Source: Torymus aiolomorphi
Taxonomy: Eukaryota > Arthropoda > Insecta > Hymenoptera > Torymidae
Assembly: GCA_036365515.1 (NCBI GenBank)
Contig: CM070875.1
Location: 96,262,128 to 96,326,127 of the forward strand
Length of the DNA stretch: 64,000 nucleotides
Direction of reading: 5' to 3'
Part shown: positions 12,258 to 23,410 of the stretch, piece by piece
Layout of the letters: each line of letters starts with the position of its first letter
Position numbering within the stretch: position 1 is the first letter of the stretch
Translations under genes and position numbers: made by a program
The notes under the pieces: model-generated
The model's database searches: none
Seen by the model: the letters and a program-made list of their open reading frames with translations, nothing else
Told to the model about the DNA's origin: nothing

Positions 12258-12373
12258 TTTCGATATAGTATCCGTAAAGTTCGACTTTACGGACAGTTTT
12301 TGGGCCATAAAGTGCTACTTTATTTTACGTACACGTGTCCGTAAAGAAGCACTTTACGGATACTATATCGAAA
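12258..12373. mobile_element. 116-bp MITE with 22-bp perfect terminal inverted repeats
   Basis: The ends TTTCGATATAGTATCCGTAAAG and its exact complement (12352-12373) bound a short unit. A second hairpin motif (CCGTAAAG with CTTTACGG) is repeated inside. It lies in the intron between exons 3 and 4 of the Mutator-like gene. The family is unknown. Confidence 0.75.
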
Positions 12374-12396
12374 CAAATTATACAACATTGAAATAC

Positions 12397-12622
12397 CTTT
12401 ATCATCCAATATCTTGCGAACATCGGCAAAATTATTAGTTTTTGTGTCAAATTTCAATTTTTGATCAATATTATGCAAGTCTTTTAATACCATATTGAAA
12501 CCTTTCTCTTTCACTGATTGCAGAATTTTAAATTTTTCGCAGCCCAGCTGCAGACTACTTTCAACAAACGCTTCAGTATCCTTATTGCATTTTCTTAGAA
12601 CAGGAAGCGTGAAAGACAAATT
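12397..12622 (-). CDS. MULE-derived gene, exon 3
   Basis: After TGTTATAG the frame starts NLSFTLPVLRKCNKDTEAFV and runs 75 codons to DVRKILDDK plus one base, before the donor GTATTT. This is the helical region between the DNA-binding and catalytic domains. The one leftover base pairs in phase with exon 4. A 116-bp MITE lies in the intron just after the donor. Confidence 0.75.
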
Positions 12623-12690
12623 CTATAACATAAAATTTTTTTAAATTATTTCTAAAAACATAAATAATAAAAATATATGTATATACTAAC

Positions 12691-12808
12691 ATTTAAATGC
12701 GAGTGCCCAACATGCTCGAAGTGGCAATAAGACGTGTTCAAACAATAGTACTTTCCATCCTTTGATAAATTGAATGAAATTTTGGCCGGGCAATCTCGTT
12801 TGTGTGTC
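12691..12808 (-). CDS. MULE-derived gene, exon 2 (FAR1-like zinc region)
   Basis: The acceptor is a clear pyrimidine tract, CTTTTCGCTTTTCAG. After completing the split codon the exon gives 39 codons including THKRDCPAKISF, DGKYYC and HVGHSHLN, the C...H.H second half of a FAR1-like domain. It ends in phase 0 before GTTAGT. Confidence 0.8.
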
Positions 12809-13320
12809 CTGAAAAGCGAAAAGAAAATGTTAATGAGAATCCAGAATTAATGTATTAATATATAATAATTCCATAGCGTATTTTATTCATTACATTAAAA
12901 ATATAACTGGAAATGCATGTAAACATCGGTACATGGAAACTCGTTTTTAACTCAGTTATTTTCATATTGGATTAATATAAAAGGAGTACTACGCTCTATA
13001 TTTATAATTTTTTTTTTTTGTTGCTTAACTGACTTTGATATTTGATTCTGTGAGAATCTTTTATTTTTATAAAACATAATTAGAAAAGGGAGATACGGCG
13101 ATTGTACTAAGCTATAAACACATACAGTGTGTACATTTATTAGCGTTAAACGCATCATTGAGCCTCTCGTTTACAGGGACTGAAACCGTGTACTGAATTG
13201 TGTACTGTTATTTATGAAAATAATTCACAGTGCATACTTACGTAATAAATACGTAATAAAGTGCAGAGTAAAATATCCCCTATAGCACTGAATATTTGAG
13301 GAATATTCCCTCAATATTCA

Positions 13321-14176
13321 TTTGCCATTTTCGCAATTTTCACTAATATTCCCTCAACGTTAATGAACATGAAAGAAACCCTTAGGGAATATTCCTGCAA
13401 ACCTTGATGACCGTTTTTCCATTCCTTTTCTAAAATGATCAGGTAGGCTACCTATTATTGTAATATTGCAGGAATATTCGTACAAGATTAATTAATACTA
13501 GACGAATATATAATTAAGTTTCACCAATTTTTCCTCGATTAAGCAGTATTGCAGCAATATTCGTACAAGATTCATCGACACGAGAGGAGCATTCAATATA
13601 TTCCCCTATAACACTTAATATTGAAGCAATATTGCTTCAATGTTGCTGCGACATATTCGCCATATTCGCTAATATTCCCTTAACGTATACAGGTAACATT
13701 AGTATTTAAGTTGTTTATTTCACATAGATAAGGCGTAAAATTTTGAGTCCTGATCCCCCATTGCAAACGGGATATCAAAAATAAGGCAAGCCTTGTAATT
13801 CGGACTCTTCGTAAAGAGTCATTTGAACGGTTGAATTATACGGCTTATGTACTCTCGCCCATCCAGTGTAACCACAGAAAGCGCTACCGGTACGCCACAT
13901 GGCGGATAAATAGCCGAAGCTTGCATATCGAGAGCCGCCCATCACAAGTTTCCCTTTATCACCGCTATGCGGGGCGCCGATAGCGCTTTCTGTAGATACA
14001 CTGAATGGCCGAGATACACTGAATGGCCGCAATATTACAATAATAGGTAGCCTACCTGATCATTTTAGAAAAGGAATGGAAAAACGGTCATCAAGGTTTG
14101 CAGAAATATTCCCTAAGGGTTTCTTTCATGTTCATTAAGTTGAGGGAATATTAGCGAAAATTACGAAAATGGCAAA
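13321..14176. mobile_element. Inverted-repeat element (856 bp) in intron 1 of the MULE-derived gene
   Basis: The left arm, from TTTGCCATTTTCGC through TAGGCTACCTATTATTG (about 13321-13470), is inverted at about 14030-14176. The 560-bp middle contains repeated AATATTCC/GGAATATT motifs and a CGGACTCTTCG-type GC-richer stretch. No transposase is present. It is probably a non-autonomous foldback/MITE. Confidence 0.75.
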
Positions 14177-14829
14177 TGATACTTTAATATATTGCTTATC
14201 TCGTACAAAATTGAATAATTCTATAGAAAAACTGTAAGAAATAATATTATATTCACTTTTACAAAGTAACTAATATCCACAAAATTTACATCAAGGCAAA
14301 CGGTATCAGTTCTTGATTTCGAATGAAAAAGAATATTAAATGCTATAACTGTACAAGAAAAAAGTTACAAATTAATAATGTACGGACAGTAGACGACTCA
14401 GTTTAGTTTGTTGATCACTAACGACACTACATATCACTCGCGATAAGCATAACCTGAAGGAGTCCTTAATTTTATTCCTATATATATTGTACGACTTACG
14501 ATACGTAAATAACACTTCATAATTGCGTTTGTCTTTAGCGTTTTTTCAAATTTTAAGTAAACGATAATCAAGAGCAACCATTTACATTGAATTACCCTTT
14601 ATTTATGAACTAAATCATGAAGCTTTCAAAACTTTACTTCAAAAGTTTAATTGAAAATCGTTATACTATAAGAATGATAATATGAAAAATTATCAACAAT
14701 TTATCACATTCTTATTTTACATAATTATCGAAAATATTTTTGTTTCTCACAAAATATATAAAAGTGTAACGCAAATAAATAAATAAAAATTTTTTTTCCA
14801 ATGTATTAGAAAAATAAACAATATCCCTA

Positions 14830-15500
14830 GTGAAAAAAATTTAATGCTCATAACAGTTGATATCTGCAGCTATCAGAAAAAAACTGAAGAAAATGGAAGA
14901 AAACAGAAATTAACTGCAGAAAAATGTCGGAATTGAGACAAAGACAACAGTAATCTTCAGTTTTTATCAGTTTTCTTCAGTTTGTATTAGTTTCAACAGT
15001 TATCTACAATTATTTGCAATTATAAACAGTTTTCTTCAGTTATCAACAGTTATGTTCTGTTTTCGGAAAAGCAAGCGACTTTAAGAAGTGAAGAAATCAG
15101 TAAAAAACTGAAAATAACAGTTTTATTCTGAATAAAACTGAAGACATAAATGTAATAAAAATATTGGAAAATTTTGCTATATACAACTTAATTCGATACT
15201 TGAACATAACAGTTAATAATTGAAGAAAACTGATAATAACTATTAATAAACGAAGAAAACAGTTTTTAACTGTTTAAAAGTGAAGAAAATTTTGAAGAAA
15301 AGTGAAGAAAAATGAACAAAACAATTTTTTTTTAATTTTTTTGCGATTGGAATTTGAACATAACAGTTAATAACTGAAAATAACTGATGAAAACTACAGA
15401 TAGCTGTTGTCTTTGTCTCAATTCCGTCCTTTTTCTGCAGTTATCTGCAGTGAATAACTGTTTTCTTCAGTTTTATTCAATTGTCTTCACTATTTTTTTT
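14830..15500. repeat. Degenerate AACTGAAGAAAACTG-type repeats with inverted ends
   Basis: Dozens of variants of AACTG, GAAGAAAACTG and AACAGTTAT occur on both strands. The flanks contain GAATTGAGACAAAGACAACAG (left, given here with one possible ambiguity) and its complement TTGTCTTTGTCTCAATTCC (right), so the unit is also palindromic overall. Probably a decayed inverted-repeat element of simple composition. Confidence 0.55.
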
Positions 15501-15523
15501 TGCTAGGCATAATACGTAAATTT

Positions 15524-16555
15524 TTAACCCATTAAGTCCTGAATGGACAAATTTTCACTAAAGTTTTCAACGCTTATATTTTATGTGAAAATGAATTGTA
15601 AAAAGTATATGGATAAGCGCATTCGATGTAAAATTTGATGAACTTTCAAAATCTTTTGTTAGATTTTTCAAAAAATTAAACTGTCGAACACTGTACATGA
15701 TTTTTTCCAAAAAAACATGGTTTAAAAAAAAAAAAAATTATTCATTTCGATTTTTCAAATGGAATGCATTTAAGATTTAATGATCAAAATGCAGAAAACG
15801 TGGCCTCAAGACCTAAACTTGAAAATCTAACGATTTAGGTTTTGAAAAAAAATTTTAAAACACATAAAATGGCGGCTGAGACGCAGAAAAATCATAAAAA
15901 TCTTCTGGAATTATTTATTCGAAAAAGATGGACTTTAGAGAAAAACTTTACTGAAGAAAAAGTTCTTAGAATTGATCAGAGAACATGCTGGAATTTTTCC
16001 AGAACCTTTTGGCAAATTTCAGAATTTTTCAAAATTTTCAAATTTTGAAAAATTTAAAAACGCTTCTTATGTTTCTGAAAAAATTCCAGCGTGTTCTTTA
16101 ATCAATTCTAAGAACTTTTTCTTCAGTAAAGTTTTTCTCTAAAGTCCATCTTTTTCGAGTAAATAATTTCAGAAGATTTTTATGATTTTTCTGCGTTTCA
16201 GCCGCCATTTTGTGTTTTAAAATTTTTTTCAAAACCTAAATCGTTAGATTTTCAAGTTTAGGTCTCGAGGCCACGTTTTCTGCATTTTGATCATTAAATC
16301 TTAAATGCATTCCATTTGAAAAATCGAAATGAAAATTTTTTTTTTTTTTTTTTGAAAACCATCTTTTTTTGGAAAAAATCATGTACAGTGTTCGACAGTT
16401 TAATTTTTTGAAAAATCTAACGAAAGATTCTAAAAGTTCATCAAATTTTACATCGAATACGCTTATTCATATACTTTTTACAATTCATTTTCACATAAAA
16501 TATAAGGGTTGAAAACTTTAGTGAAAATTCGTCCATTCAGGACTTAATGGGTTAA
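15524..16555. mobile_element. 1.03-kb TTAA-flanked palindrome, piggyBac-type ends
   Basis: TTAACCCATTAAGTCCTG at the left and CAGGACTTAATGGGTTAA at the right bound two ~510-bp arms that match closely throughout. TTAA plus CCC is the usual end of piggyBac-type elements. A short frame in one arm is mirrored in the other and does not look like a gene. The unit sits in intron 1 of the Mutator-like gene and could fold into one long hairpin when transcribed. Confidence 0.8.
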
Positions 16556-16815
16556 TATAACGAATTCAGTGAAAACAATATTTTAAATCTTGTGTTGCGT
16601 AATAGGTAGCTTTACTTTGATAATAATTATAATATATAAGAAAAGAAAGACAAATTAGTTAAATTTTTGGAAAAAAAAAATTATACTTCTTTTTACATTC
16701 GACCTGACTGATATATAAATAATTATTTAGTGTTAGTTCATTAATGGAACTTCTCTTATGAAGTATATCTTGATAATAAACGAGAAATAAAAAAAAATGC
16801 ACTGATTTTGACTAG

Positions 16816-17256
16816 TTAAGGAGGTTGGCTACCGAAATGAAGATGGTTACATCATTCCAAAAACTTAAGATTGTCGTTATTCGATTCATTTCCTATAAGT
16901 GTGCGAAATATCAGATCTTTTGTCAACTCTGTTATGGAATAATTCAACTTCAAAGTTCAACTCTTATACACGGGTTCTTATGGAAGTAAAAACACAAGAC
17001 ACTTAGGATTCGATTCTTTAAAAAAGGTAACAACGAACCAAGAAACTATTGGCAATATAGAAAATATGCAGGCAAATGTGTATACGAAATCTGAAAACGA
17101 CGTACAACACCGATTCTGAGTACTGCAGCAAAACGTAAACAAACGATCGAATTCATAGGCTGCGAGAGGGGGTGCGCGGTGAGCGGAGCCGGGCGCGCGA
17201 TGCGAGGGAACTTCTTTCCCCTGCCCCGCGCGAGCTGCGGTAACCAACCTCCTTAA
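16816..17256. mobile_element. 441-bp TTAA-flanked element with short inverted ends
   Basis: The ends are TTAAGGAGGTTGGCTACCG and CGGTAACCAACCTCCTTAA. The interior is GC-rich near 17155-17240 (GCGCGCGATGCGAGGG) and otherwise AT-rich. It is a third TTAA-type unit, in the same intron as the 15524-16555 palindrome. The terminal repeats are short and the interior is not palindromic. Confidence 0.75.
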
Positions 17257-17293
17257 GTATTGAACTCCCTTAAACAAAAAAACAATAACTCAC

Positions 17294-17559
17294 TTCGATT
17301 CTCGCTTGCCATTACTTTCGCTCGTCCTCTCTTGTCCAAAATAACATTGAAAAGTAACGTAGCGATACTGTATTAAATCATTTGCAGACTTTCTTGTACC
17401 ATTTCGAAGAGTTTGCTTACTTTGGGCATCTCTTCTTCGGAAGATCTCATTGTGGGATAATGAAATCTTGTGCATGAATGCATTCAGATTATCTTCCGAA
17501 GTTAGTCGGGCTTTCTCCAAAAGTTGACGCAAAGTAGAATGGTTGTCTTTCTCCGACAT
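17294..17559 (-). CDS. MULE-derived gene, exon 1 (FAR1-like N-terminus)
   Basis: The ATG at 17559-17557 opens 88 codons beginning MSEKDNHSTL. The pattern ending in YRYVTFQCYFGQ followed by a Ser/Lys/Arg stretch is the first half of a FAR1-like zinc-binding domain. The exon ends at GAATCGAA followed by GTGAGT, a strong donor, leaving two bases of a codon. The base G that opens exon 2 completes a Lys codon, which supports the junction. Confidence 0.75.
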
Positions 17560-18540
17560 TCTTCAATATATTAATATTTTAAGATCAATAAATGTACCCG
17601 AAACATTACTATAAAAATTAATTTCACTTGTTTCCACACACATAACATTATAATATATTCCAAACAAATAAAATATTAAACCGTTACAATATACCAAAAT
17701 CCTTAAAAATATTTACTTTACGTCCACCGATCCACGAAATCTGCCACCACGATAATCCCCAAAAAACCTGCTGTGTGCGTATGCAATAATGAAAGTTTAA
17801 GGGGGCAAGATTTGGGACGTGTGCGTGGCCCACGTTCAATTGCTTATTTCGCGCGCTGGCAGTCGAGAATTGCGTTGCGAGTCGATGTCGCACATCACTT
17901 TCGATCGATGTAAAAACGAGAATAAATATGCGCTCGCATGGAAGAGTATTCTTCTTAGAACTTGAAAAGCACCGTGCCCGAAAAACTCGCGTGTTTATAT
18001 ACATTGCGAAACCGTCGACTGTGTCCTTCGAGCGCAACAACAATACACATACGCATAAGGTGTATAAACGCGCGATCGCGAGGGGCTGACAAGGCGTGAC
18101 ATGCTGCGACAAAAACACTTTTGTCTGATCTCCGTGTTCTCCACAATTTTAACATTGACTTACGCGTGAAACATGTCAAGACTCTCCCCCGTTAAATAAC
18201 TGGAATTTACCGAACAGCAAACAGCGCAACATACACCCTCTTCTTGCCCTGATTCTAAAACGGGTTTGTACGGGTTTGTCCGTTTGTCCGGAAATTTTTA
18301 CTCAAAAAAAATGAGTTTTATATTTTGATATTAAAAAATATATTGATAATTAGATACTTACATTTATCGAAAGAAAAGGCACCAGCCATAAATGAACATA
18401 CACCATAAATGAACAGCTCACTGCAGCTCAGACCTTGGGTGTTCACTGTTCACTTTTCGGCGATTCGAAAGTTTCTGATGAACAGGAAATTACTCGCGGC
18501 GCGTCGTTACGTGAAAACATCGAAGGTGGCGCTCGCGAGT
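17560..18540. promoter_or_regulatory. 5' region of the MULE-derived gene
   Basis: This gene-less stretch lies just upstream of the minus-strand ATG at 17559. It is richer in CG dinucleotides than its surroundings (for example GCGCGCTGGC and CGCGCGATCGCG near 17850-18080), as expected for a promoter and 5' untranslated region. No core promoter motif could be assigned with confidence. An open frame of about 140 codons on the minus strand lacks family features and is probably chance. Confidence 0.35.
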
Positions 18541-18790
18541 CGCAAAATTCGTCGTGATGTGTCCAGTTGTGCTTTGCCGTGCCGTGCCTTGCTGTTGCCG
18601 TGCTGACTGTGCTTTTGCCGTAGTGAGTATGGATTACCTATGAAACTACGCCGTTGATTGGCCAATACTTAAACATTCGCGAATCAGCGACATTAGTTCT
18701 ATAAGTAATCCACGCGTAGCAGCACACAGCATGGCAAAGCACAGCACAGCACGGGCAAGGCAAGGCACAGCACGACACAGCTCTTATGTA
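18540..18790. repeat. Imperfect palindrome with TGCCGTG/GCACAGC pentamer-like repeats
   Basis: The left arm repeats GTGCTTTGCCGTGCCGTGCC; the right arm repeats GCACAGCACAGCACGGGC. Between them lie GGATTACCTATG and TAAGTAATCC. The repeats within each arm are 5-10 bp tandem motifs. A similar design recurs at 24001-24200 and 53460-54060. Confidence 0.6.
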
Positions 18791-19601
18791 CATTGTCCCT
18801 CACGAGCAATAGATTAGTGGTGCTACAGTTGATAGATAGATAACGTCGTCTAGCAATACTGTAGAAAAACAGTATAAAGGAGTAATATAATAGGGACATA
18901 AAAAGATAATTTGTTATAACATACATTTTAATTAAATGTTTTTTAAAAAACTAAAATGTGTGATACAAATGTTAAAAAAGTGATTAACGAAAGATATAAA
19001 GCCTGTATAGATTTGATTTGTGATTGGCTCTTTGATAAAAGGCGCGAAAATTTAAAATCAAATATGCACTAATTATAAATCTTCACTTGCATTACTCGCT
19101 CGGCATATTCTCTTATAAATAAAAAATTATGTTTTAATTGTGAAATTAAAAATAAATTAAAAATAAAACTAAAATAAAAAAAGAATTCGAATGAAAAGTA
19201 AAAGAAATTCTTTAAAATAAATTATGTCAATATTATGTTCAAATTTAATTCTATATTTAATACTTCATGAAAAAAAAAATTCAAATAGCATATAATTTCT
19301 AACCACAAAATTTAGTATTACTTAAGGATAAATGTACTACACTATTATATCAATTATTAAAGATGCATTAAAATTCAAAGAAAAAGATTTTCGGCTTATA
19401 ACGAATAAATTATTTTTATCATGTTTAGTAAAGATAAAGTACATAGAACGCGCGCAGCACGCATGGATTTCGCTAGTAAATAGACAAATTTTAATGTACA
19501 TCACTTTTTTAATACCTATACGAAAATAAAAAAATAATAGGAATAATATAGGAAAATTCGCGCTACTTCGCAGGTAAATCAAATATGGAGAAAGATATTG
19601 A
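18791..19601. other. AT-rich spacer, nothing recognised
   Basis: Unique, strongly AT-rich sequence with poly-A/T runs. Open frames are short and lack family features. Confidence 0.6.
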
Positions 19602-19767
19602 GGGCACCTCTACATGGAGTCTGGCGTTCTCGAGAATGGCAGTCTAACTCCATGAGAGTAAGAAGGATAGCGCACATTTGAAAATTGTCTGTTTTTGTTG
19701 CTCTCACAAGGTTAGGTATGCCAGTCCTCCATTCTCAAGAACGCCAGACTCCATGCAAAGGTGCCCT
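19602..19767. mobile_element. 166-bp MITE
   Basis: GGGCACCTCTACATGGAGTC and CTGGCGTTCT at the left are inverted at the right (AGAACGCCAGACTCCATG, then AAGGTGCCC). Arms are about 40 bp with few mismatches around a 90-bp centre. No clear target duplication was found. Confidence 0.7.
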
Positions 19768-22362
19768 TAAAGACGCACATGGTGTGACTTGAAGTTAGCT
19801 AGTAACGCAATGTGCTATAACTAGTGACGTAAAATTCCCTAGGTAGTACATATACAACTTTCTGTCGTACGAATAAAATTACCGTAAATTTTTTTTTTTA
19901 AATACAAAATATGTCTAAATATATATTTATTGTAAAAAGTTACTGAAGTAAATAGAAATTATTCTCAAACACATTGGTTTTAGTTTTTGTTATTCTACGC
20001 AGTTGCATATATTATATGATTTTTTAGCTGTTCCACTAACAGGGACATGTTGTACAATTGGCACTTTTACCTTATAGTTCTTGGAGTTCCAACATTAAGG
20101 TAACGTATGTTCAATGCATATCTGTATTACTTATAGTAATATCAAACATTAGACTGTGTTAAATACGTATTGGTGATCTTGTAATTCAAACACTCTTACA
20201 ATACCAAGAGTTAATATGTATTAATTTAAAATTTTTTCCGGGCAGTCTACATACAGATACACTATGTAATTAATCTGATTAAATTAATAAGTAAAAATAA
20301 ACATAAACAAAAAATTTTGTTTTTTTTTTTTTTTAAATACATTATATACTATGCAACTGCTTCAAAATCTAATCTAAGAGGGAGAGAGAGAAAGAGAATG
20401 ATGTAATTGACAAATGAGCAAATAACGAATAGCAATTAAGCCAATAATAAATAAATTTATATACATTTTATTTAAATAATTAGTTATTAGTTTGTTACAA
20501 GTAATCTGATGTTTGTCAATGCTATTTGTTAGTTGGCATCCGAATAAATTGTGACTAACTTGATGAAAAACTATGAAAATCTATGAATACCTATAGACTT
20601 AAAAAAAGTGAAAATAATCACAAAAAATCTATAAAAAAAAAATGAATAATTATATAAAATTATTATAGAAATATTCAAGAAATATGATAAACTTATGAAG
20701 TTGTTTTACAACTGTATTGACAAATACAACCTGAAAAACTTGTTGAAGAAACAAATGTTGTAGTGTGATAAATGATAAAAAAAAGAATAATGCTATTATG
20801 AAAAATAACTTCACCATATCCTGGTTGAAAGTACCACTTTTGCTTCCAGCTTAGAAACACAAATGTGATATTTTTGGCCCAGGTATGGTGAAATAGTATA
20901 TGCAACATGGAGATAAAGAGGGCAACCCCAGATCACATGTTTGCCACCCTCGCCTTTGGCCTTTTGCGATTTTTGTATAAAAAATTGCAAAATTATCAAA
21001 ATCTGAAAAGTACTAAAATTAAATAAATTAGTACTAATACTAATTTATAACTAAAAATTTTAATAATTTTTCATATTTTATACTAACATCTCAAAATACA
21101 AATATACAAAGAATGTAATAAATTATTAATAAAATATTGGATTATTCTAATCATTGTAGCTTGACAAAGAAAACAATGAGTATGACATTAATAAAAATTG
21201 AGTTTTGAAGATACATTGCTATATAGCCTTATGGGGGATAGCACGATTTTATTTTATATGTTTGCATCATTTTTATACTTCCAGCCTATTTTAGCCAGTA
21301 AGAAAATGTATATGAATTACAGAAACCACCAGGAAATAGAATCAATGAAAAAATATATGGGTCAACAAAGGTTTGGCCAAGTTATTTAATATTAATCACG
21401 AAAATTTAAGCAAAATGCGCGATATAGAGCTTTTTAAATTTTTATAAAATTTCTGAGTTCATTGTGTAAGCAAAATTTATATATTTTATGGCTGATTCTA
21501 TTTGCACGACAGATTTCGCAATATATAGGTATATTGTTTTGCTTTGACCTTGACTAAAGAAAGTAAATATATAGATATACCTTCAATACAGAATCTGTCG
21601 TATGAATATCCTTTCCGATATTTTATTTACCTATAAAATTGATTAGTTCATCTTTAATTTAGACTTTAGATTACTTTATAGCAAGCAATAATATTAATAT
21701 TGTGGGCTAAAAATATTGGGGACCCAAGGAAGCACCCACTAAATATGCTCCTTACCGAAAGACCCTACTTAAGGGTTCAATGTTGAGAATATGAAATTTT
21801 ATGGTGTTCCTAACCCTTTGAAGCATACATTTTTCATAAAAAAGATGTAATTTTTAAGCATTGGTTCATTAATATAAAAAAATTTATAAACAATTTATCA
21901 AAAACACAAATTTTTTTATACTTACAAATAGGGTGACTTCACCAGTAAAGGACGAATAAGAAAATTGTAACTTTTGTTATTTAATTAAGTGGTTTAAAAA
22001 TGAATTAAAAGTAAAACCCTTTTGAAATTTATATTCTAAAATGTTCAAACTTCAACTATGTCGGTGAGCAAATTTTGAATAAAGAACCAAAGTAAAAATT
22101 TTATTTAATGAAAATCTGTAAATATCTCCTAAATACCATTAAAGGAACAAGCAATCTTAGTATCTAAATACATTTCACCAGTGAAGGAATACATCGCTAG
22201 TGAAGAAACAATAGCAGCGATTTTATGATTTTATTCTTAACAAGATAATTTCTTTTATGCAAAATCTTTATATAAAATGAAATAAAAATTTTCAAGGATT
22301 CGAAAATTATCATCATGTTAGGTAAACAATATATAGAAAGCTTGATATTTTTATACGGTGTT
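19768..22362. other. AT-rich spacer with minor inverted motifs
   Basis: No gene was recognised in this 2.6-kb stretch. A small inverted pair, ACGACAGATTTCG near 21507 and GAATCTGTCGT near 21591, echoes the ends of the element at 22363 and may be a diverged relative. A short frame near 20700-20900 shows no family features. Confidence 0.5.
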
Positions 22363-22596
22363 GTTATTTGTACGACAGATCTGTCGTAAAAATAACCTAC
22401 AACCCACTTAGAAACATGTAAAAACCACTGTTTTGAGAGTCTGATATGGAAGGGACTATTATTTCTTTAGTCAAACGTCAATCCTTGCCTATTTTTTCTT
22501 TAGTCAAGCGTCAATTCTTCGACTAAAGAAAATTAAAGGTTAGATTTTACGTATATATAAGTATACCTATCTACAGCGATCTGGCGTACAAATAAC
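22363..22596. mobile_element. 234-bp MITE with GTTATTTGTACG ends
   Basis: GTTATTTGTACGACAGAT at the left is matched by ATCTGGCGTACAAATAAC at the right with one mismatch. Inside, TTTAGTCAA and CGTCAAT blocks recur in both orientations. Confidence 0.65.
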
Positions 22597-22604
22597 AATG
22601 GCCT

Positions 22605-22935
22605 ATAAGTACTTATATGCATACATGTATGCTTGTAGACTCAAAAGATGAAAAAAGTAAGAATAGGTGGGGGGGGGGGGGGTGAGAAAGATATACATAC
22701 AGCTTATATATTGCACAGACAAATGGGTGTGCAAAAAATGCAGTGCTTGAGTCTTCCTTGGTTCCTATTAACCATATTTTTCATTACACTTCCATGGATA
22801 AAATCATGGCACACCCATTTGTCTGTGCAATATATAAGCTGTATGTATATATTTCTCAACCCCCCCCCCCCAACTATTCTTACTTTTTTCATCTCTTCAG
22901 TCTACAAGCATACATGTATGCATATAAGTACTTAT
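22605..22935. repeat. 331-bp palindrome with mirrored G-run and C-run
   Basis: ATAAGTACTTATATGCATAC at the left is mirrored at the right end. Both arms contain CATACATGTATGC, a run of 10-16 G or C, TTATATATTGCACAGACAAA or its complement, and GGGTGTGC or GCACACCC. Arms are about 125 bp. It could form a long hairpin if transcribed. The G-run and C-run differ in length. Confidence 0.75.
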
Positions 22936-22971
22936 ATTGCACCTGATTATTTTTGTTCATTGCTCGCTCAT

Positions 22972-23048
<77 letters not shown>
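22972..23048. repeat. (CT)n microsatellite
   Basis: About 38 uninterrupted CT dinucleotides lie 230 bp downstream of the ELL exon 1 donor, in the presumed intron, where on the gene strand they read as (AG)n. Confidence 0.95.
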
Positions 23049-23052
<4 letters not shown>

Positions 23053-23278
23053 ATTTCTCAGACTATCTCACAAAAATACAAGAACTATAGCAGTACAAAT
23101 TTACTGAAAGTGTAAAGACCTTGTACATATTCCCTTTTTAATCTTCTCTATGGCTTTAGAAAGGTCAGTTGAACAAGAAAAAAAATGGCTAGTTATGTAG
23201 CTGATTCAATAGGTACAAACATAAAAAAGATTAAAGAATAGAAGAAAGCAGTAAAAAACTGAAAGAAGTAGTATTTAC

Positions 23279-23410
23279 CCGATTTCGCAAGTAATCCTCA
23301 ATGGCCCGTTGTGCTGAATCCGTTAATTTTACGAAGATAAGGGACTTGCTCTCGTGGAAATTACTGTGTGATGATAGACCATACTGGATACCAGCCACCA
23401 GCGCCGCCAT
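23279..23410 (-). CDS. Su(Tpl): ELL (RNA polymerase II elongation factor), first coding exon
   Basis: The 44 codons begin MAALVAGIQYGLSS and contain SLIFVKLTDSAQRAIEDY. This is the conserved start of ELL proteins (human ELL and fly Su(Tpl) share MAAL...YGLS...VKLTDSA.RA.E.Y). ELL suppresses pausing by RNA polymerase II and works in the super and little elongation complexes. The ATG at 23410 has a favourable context (GCAATGG). The exon ends in phase 0 at AATCGG before GTAAAT, at the place where the family sequence continues toward an RP(S/T)I.F.G motif. No later exon was found between 23278 and position 1, so intron 1 is either over 23 kb or the locus is rearranged. No other gene family fits this start. 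Confidence 0.85.

Larger units (their letters stand above)
10031..17559 (-). pseudogene. Mutator-like (ZSWIM/FAR1-type) transposase-derived gene with SWIM and PHD fingers
   Basis: Four coding exons on the minus strand (17294-17559, 12691-12808, 12397-12622, 12143 down to 10031) join in phase. Order of parts: FAR1-like DNA-binding N-terminus split by the introns, MULE catalytic domain, SWIM zinc finger, a Ser/Thr/Asn-rich linker, and a C-terminal PHD-type finger. Such proteins either move Mutator-like elements or are domesticated DNA-binding proteins. The catalytic D, D and E residues look intact (LLIDSTY, FMGDKDQ, NNRLESLNR). Three lesions lie in the last exon: an extra base in the A-run at 11231-11235, an in-frame TAA at 10431-10433, and an extra base in the A-run at 10153-10157. 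Both frameshifts are in five-A homopolymers, so sequencing error is possible. The gene may lie inside ELL intron 1, on the same strand. No terminal inverted repeats were found. Confidence 0.75.

Noticed and set aside
15842..16048. 68-codon frame in the 1.03-kb TTAA palindrome
   Set aside because: It lies in a hairpin arm with no recognisable domain, and the mirrored copy does not preserve it as an open frame.
17684..18118. 144-codon minus-strand frame upstream of the MULE-derived gene
   Set aside because: No family feature, mixed hydrophobic and Cys/Ser composition, and it lies in the probable promoter and 5' untranslated region.
22648..23115. 155-codon plus-strand frame ending in Ser-Leu repeats
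   Set aside because: It runs through a palindrome and a (CT)n tract, which explains its length.
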